A DNA stretch of 34,488 nucleotides from Thiomargarita sp. (GTDB lineage Bacteria > Pseudomonadota > Gammaproteobacteria > Beggiatoales > Beggiatoaceae): the NCBI GenBank assembly GCA_020720115.1, contig DYPD01000033.1, positions 1-34,488 of the forward strand, given 5' to 3'. A model generated the notes under the pieces. That model searched no databases, was not told the origin of the DNA, and saw nothing but the letters and a program-made list of their open reading frames with translations. Of this stretch, positions 31,145 through 34,488 are shown one piece after another; the first letter of the stretch is position 1, and each line of letters opens with the position of its first letter. Both the position numbers and the translations under genes were made by a program.

Positions 31145-31193
31145 CGCAGCGTATCCGCGCCAAAACTCTGGGCGGATACGGCGCAATGCTGCG
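31145..31193. repeat. Palindromic intergenic repeat downstream of serA (GTAGGG-type)
   Basis: CGCAGC (31145-31150)-GTATCCGC (31151-31158) ... GCGGATAC (31172-31179) ... GCTGCG (31188-31193); preceded by GTAGGGCGAATCAAG. Confidence 0.7.
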
Positions 31194-31238
31194 AAAGACG
31201 AAGATTCTTTTCATCTTGCCACAGCAAAGCTGCTTTTT

Positions 31239-31293
31239 CTCGTGCCAGCATCCTACGCGGCACAGCTGAGGAGCGCTCTGCACCTTATGCAGA
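31239..31293. repeat. Dispersed repeat, copy B (left half)
   Basis: CTCGTGCCAGCATCCTACGCGGCACAGCTGAGGAGCGCTCTGCACCTTATGCAGA aligns with 1225-1285; internal stem TCTGCA (31277-31282) / TGCAGA (31288-31293). Confidence 0.75.
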
Positions 31294-31306
31294 CCCCACT
31301 GCAACT

Positions 31307-31511
31307 TCAACTGCCCGCGCAAACTCGAACTTGTTTCCAGAGAATACCGGTGGCTGGATGAACCTGATGGGCGGCATACCGACGATGAAGTTCATCCCGT
31401 TCTTCTGCTGAAAGCTCCAATGAAAACGGCAGGATGCTTTCCATCTATCCTCCACAAGCTGAATCCGCTTGGAGACAGGCAGCTTTTTAATATCTTCTAC
31501 AATGGTATTCA
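31307..31511 (-). pseudogene. Frameshifted addiction-module antitoxin remnant (TIGR02574-like)
   Basis: MNTIVEDIKKLPVSKRIQLVED in one frame, then the +1 frame gives MESILPFSLELSAEERDELHRRYAAHQVHPATGILWKQVRVCAGS*. Together these match the 'LP..eRiqLVEdIWdSI...L...er.EL.rRlaaH...P..gi.WeeV' pattern. Confidence 0.7.
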
Positions 31512-31548
31512 TAATCACACCATGAAAATGTATGGCTAAATGAACAAT

Positions 31549-31575
31549 GGTGTGCAACGAAAAGATGTTGCACAC
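31549..31575. repeat. Palindromic repeat (GTAGGG-type)
   Basis: GGTGTGCAAC (31549-31558) - 7 nt - GTTGCACACC (31566-31575), perfect 10-bp arms; the minus strand reads GTAGGGTGTGCAAC. Confidence 0.75.
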
Positions 31576-31580
31576 CCTAC

Positions 31581-31877
31581 CTATCTGCCGTCCGGCGTGT
31601 CTTCGGCGATGCACAAGGCTCTGTCGAGAAACGTCTGTACCATCGCCCGCAGCAGCAAGTCCTCGTCGGCGCGGGGCAGCCGCGCCACGTTGCTGAAATC
31701 GCACTTGCCGCCGAACACCGCCGCCTCGCTGACGCAGCCGATTTCGTCGCGGTGTTTGCGCACCGCCAGAATCACCGTCGAGGCGTAGCCGTTGAGCAAT
31801 TCCGGTTGCAGCACCACCAAATCGCCGAAGGTAAACCGCATAACCAAGCCATGATTGGCGAGCAGGGTGACGGCGGC
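31581..31877 (-). pseudogene. Truncated fragment resembling the C-terminal part of a GTPase/COR-type protein
   Basis: Minus-strand AAVTLLANHGLVMRFTFGDLVVLQPELLNGYASTVILAVRKHRDEIGCVSEAAVFGGKCDFSNVARLPRADEDLLLRAMVQTFLDRALCIAEDTPDGR* reads as an internal domain piece lacking both ends; it stops at the 31549-31575 palindrome. Confidence 0.5.
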
Positions 31878-32081
31878 TTACCGCCGTACTGAAACATGAA
31901 CCCGCCGAAATCCCGTGTTTGGTGCAGCGGACGGCGGTGACACACAGGGATGTCCGGCGGCAACCCGTGCATCTTGGGATTTTTTCAAATCCGCGTAAAT
32001 CGCCCACAGGTCGAAATTAAAGCGGGCGGCATGGTTTTCCCTCGTCTGGCGGACTTCATCAACGATTTCATCATTCAGCAT
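31878..32081 (-). CDS. Probable antitoxin partner of the PIN-domain toxin (67 aa)
   Basis: MLNDEIVDEVRQTRENHAARFNFDLWAIYADLKKSQDARVAAGHP... matches the small 'DEIV.EVR..RE..A..F.yDl..I...L...q' antitoxin type; ATG overlaps the toxin stop. The tail CVSPPSAAPNTGFRRVHVSVRR looks non-native. Confidence 0.65.
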   Translation of the reverse strand: MLNDEIVDEVRQTRENHAARFNFDLWAIYADLKKSQDARVAAGHPCVSPPSAAPNTGFRRVHVSVRR

Positions 32082-32553
32082 TGTCTTCCCCCAATAATTC
32101 TTCCGGCGTACAGATAAACGGTAGAAACAAGCCCTTTTCTTCAAGAAAAGCAGCTATTTTTCTTTGCAACTCTGGATTTGCGATATGGCGGCAATTCCAG
32201 GTCAGCAAATAATCCACGCCGTACAATGTCGCAATTGCGATGTGTAGCGCGTCTTCCGCTGCTTTTGCCGGTACAATGCCGTTCTGCACCAATTCAGCGG
32301 CAATGCCGACGGCGTGTTCGTCAATTAGAATCAAGGGAATCTCGGCGACTGCCGCCAGCCGTTTTTGCGCGGCAACCGGGTCACCGGCGGCACACTCCCG
32401 CAACACTGGCTCCGATACAAATAACTTGTATTGTTCGCGTGATTCCCACCAAGCCAGAGTAATCTGTTGATGCGCCGCGCCCAAGATGGTTTTGCTTGGT
32501 TTTGCGGTAAGGTAGCTGATTACCGAGGTTTCAAGATAGATTTTGCGTTTCAT
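32071..32553 (-). CDS. PIN-domain (VapC-like) toxin
   Basis: MKRKIYLETSVISYLTAKPS...LFVSEPVLRECAAGDPVAAQKRLAAV...KAAEDALHIAIATLYGVDYLLTWNCRHIANP; PIN acidic residues present. ORF track extends to 32577 but 32553 is the natural start. Confidence 0.85.
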   Translation of the reverse strand: MKRKIYLETSVISYLTAKPSKTILGAAHQQITLAWWESREQYKLFVSEPVLRECAAGDPVAAQKRLAAVAEIPLILIDEHAVGIAAELVQNGIVPAKAAEDALHIAIATLYGVDYLLTWNCRHIANPELQRKIAAFLEEKGLFLPFICTPEELLGEDNAE

Positions 32554-32573
32554 AACGTATGGGATAATCCGCG

Positions 32574-34488
32574 TCACTCTACCTTGAAAAACGTCCCAAT
32601 TTGCTTAACTAATCCCATGAGTTCACCCACCAATGCCTTAGCGTTCTCGAAGTCAGCCGCTAATCCTTTGAAGAATCGTAGCACAGTTTTTGCAATACCT
32701 TTGCCTGCTACCGGGTCTTGTGCGGCTTCAGCAATTTCTTGGACTTTCTTTAATGCTTCCGCTTTGTCTTCGTCGCTCAATTCACCGGCATTAGTTAATA
32801 GCCTGTGCAAATTTTGCAGGGTTTCTTTGATACCGATTTGCTCACCGGTTGCGGCGGGCATTTGATTGACAGCATTTTGAACCTGCCCACTAATTTCGCC
32901 TAGATTCAAGGTACTTCCAATGATGGGTGAATTTGTAATTGTTTGGTTTCCACTGTTACTCATATAGTTTCCTGATATGTAGAAGTTGAATTGCTCTTGT
33001 CTTTTGTCAGGTGGCATAATTCTCAGTAGTTTTGACACATCGTAAGATATGCCATTCTCATGGATATATTCATTTCTGCCCCGCCCCTCATGTGCCAATA
33101 AAGTTCTGAATGGTGCTCGCCCAGCGTTGCCTGGTAAATGCACCCACTCTTTATAGGGTAGGTCTCTCATGCTTGCTAGAATCTGCGTTACATCATCATA
33201 AAGCGATGAAAAGTAACGATTGGCATGTTGCCCATTCACCCATAAAGACAAACGGCGGGCATGGTAATCAGCCTCTATCAAAGCATCGGGGTTAAAATTA
33301 TTATGTCGCAACTGTGTGCCATTTTGCCACACCATATTTAAAAAGATTTGCGTATGCCGCTTGACAATTAAGTTACAAATAACATGACGCGGCAGAAAAC
33401 TTTCAAAATCCAAATCAAACCGCATAGCTGAATCATAATCAAAGCTAAGTTTTTCTGGTCTATCCGATGAAAGCAGATCAGGGAAAATAAAAATATTTTC
33501 TCTATCAGAGATGCGATAACACAAATTAAATTCTATCATTGCGTCAATAATAAAACGGCAACGTTCCGCTGGATAGGTTAATTCGTGACCATCATTGCCA
33601 ATTGTTTTTATAGATAGAATATTTACAACATCTGAGTAAGATAATTCACCAAACTGTTTTTTTGCAATTTCTGAGAATAATAGTGTATATATTCCATATG
33701 TAATCCAGCGAGGATTTAGAACAAATTCATTAAGCGTGGTCAGTTTTGGAAAATTTGAAATCTCCCCCAAATTATCCATGTATTGTAATAACCATTGACG
33801 ATCTTGACCACCACTTTTAGGAATATTATGTCTGTCGCATAAAGCATAGAAATCATCTTTTCCAAGAAATGACTGTTTTACAGAAAGATTTCTTAATTCT
33901 TAAAGAACAGCAAAATGTGCATCTTCAAAGCGCACCTGTCTTTTATCAAGTTCACATAATTGATTTATAAAATCGCGCTTAAATCTTTCAAACTCTGCGT
34001 GGTATGTTTCTTTATATTGAGTACAAGAAACCGGATAAAAACCAATAATGCTTGGATATTTATCTTGTAAACGGAACATGTCTATATTGACTTGCGCCAA
34101 ATCCGCTTTATTACCAACAATCAAAATTGGCGCATTCCCACCAAAAGCGCGAACATGCTCTAACCAATATTCAGTTTGTTGATTTGCGTTAATATCAGTA
34201 CGGGCATTTAGCACTATTACATACAAGCACTGTGTACGCATGAAAAATTGGTGGGTAGCATGAGCCATAACTTGACCGCCAAAATCCCAGAAATGCGCAA
34301 TAATCTCAGTATTCGGTACCGACCATTCACTGATGTTGATGCCCGCCGTCATAGGTTCTACGCCTGGCACTACTTCTTTTCCATTGAATATACGGATGAG
34401 AGAAGTTTTTCCTGTTTCTCCATAGCCAAGAAAAATGGTGCGTACACGGTTAAGGCTTTTTTGCGTGCGTCCCTGATATTGAGCTAAA
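32574..34488 (-). pseudogene. ROCO protein (Roc GTPase + COR + C-terminal beta/coiled-coil module), interrupted by an in-frame TAA at 33900-33902; N-terminus outside window
   Basis: Minus-strand open reading from the window edge: LAQYQGRTQKSLNRVRTIFLGYGETGKTSLIRIFNGKEVVPGVEPMTAGINI...AHFWDFGGQVMAHATHQFFM...ILIVGNKADL (P-loop, DFGG, NKAD). After TAA the same frame continues ELRNLSVKQSFLGKDDFYALCDRHNIPKSGGQDRQWLLQYMDNLGEISNFPKLTTLNEFVLNPRWITYGIYTLL (COR-like). Confidence 0.8.

Noticed and set aside
31285-32007. 240-aa minus-strand ORF
   Set aside because: Crosses the COR fragment, palindrome and antitoxin remnant in a composite frame; Arg-rich out-of-frame translation except for short pieces. 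Treated as chance openness over degraded genes.
1-34488. CRISPR array, tRNA or rRNA genes
   Set aside because: No regularly spaced direct repeats and no tRNA/rRNA sequence recognised on either strand.

Overview
The window is a gammaproteobacterial chromosomal segment. Family-level assignments come from reading the translations; no database search was run. The middle (about 8.1-26.8 kb) is a conserved housekeeping run: map | rpsB-tsf-pyrH-frr-uppS-cdsA-dxr-rseP-bamA-skp-lpxD-fabZ-lpxA, then smc-zipA. It is preceded by gspC-like, pip, msrB, engB, a DUF2513 gene and murB, and followed by an iron-containing alcohol dehydrogenase, a GT2 glycosyltransferase, an endonuclease I and a serA-like gene. 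Both ends are accessory. The left end (minus strand) has an exported caspase-like (peptidase C14) protein, an OmpA-type peptidoglycan-binding protein and a DUF4384-type protein, with a 100-bp palindromic repeat between them. The right end (31.1-34.5 kb, minus strand) holds palindromic repeats, a frameshifted antitoxin remnant, a truncated COR-like gene, a toxin-first VapC/antitoxin pair, and a ROCO (Roc GTPase + COR) protein. The Roc and COR halves of the ROCO gene are in one continuous frame interrupted by a single in-frame TAA at 33900-33902. The strongest candidates for a second look are the ROCO locus, the caspase/OmpA/DUF4384 locus, and a dispersed palindromic repeat seen at 1224-1324, 3082-3136 and 31239-31293 with a compensatory stem change.
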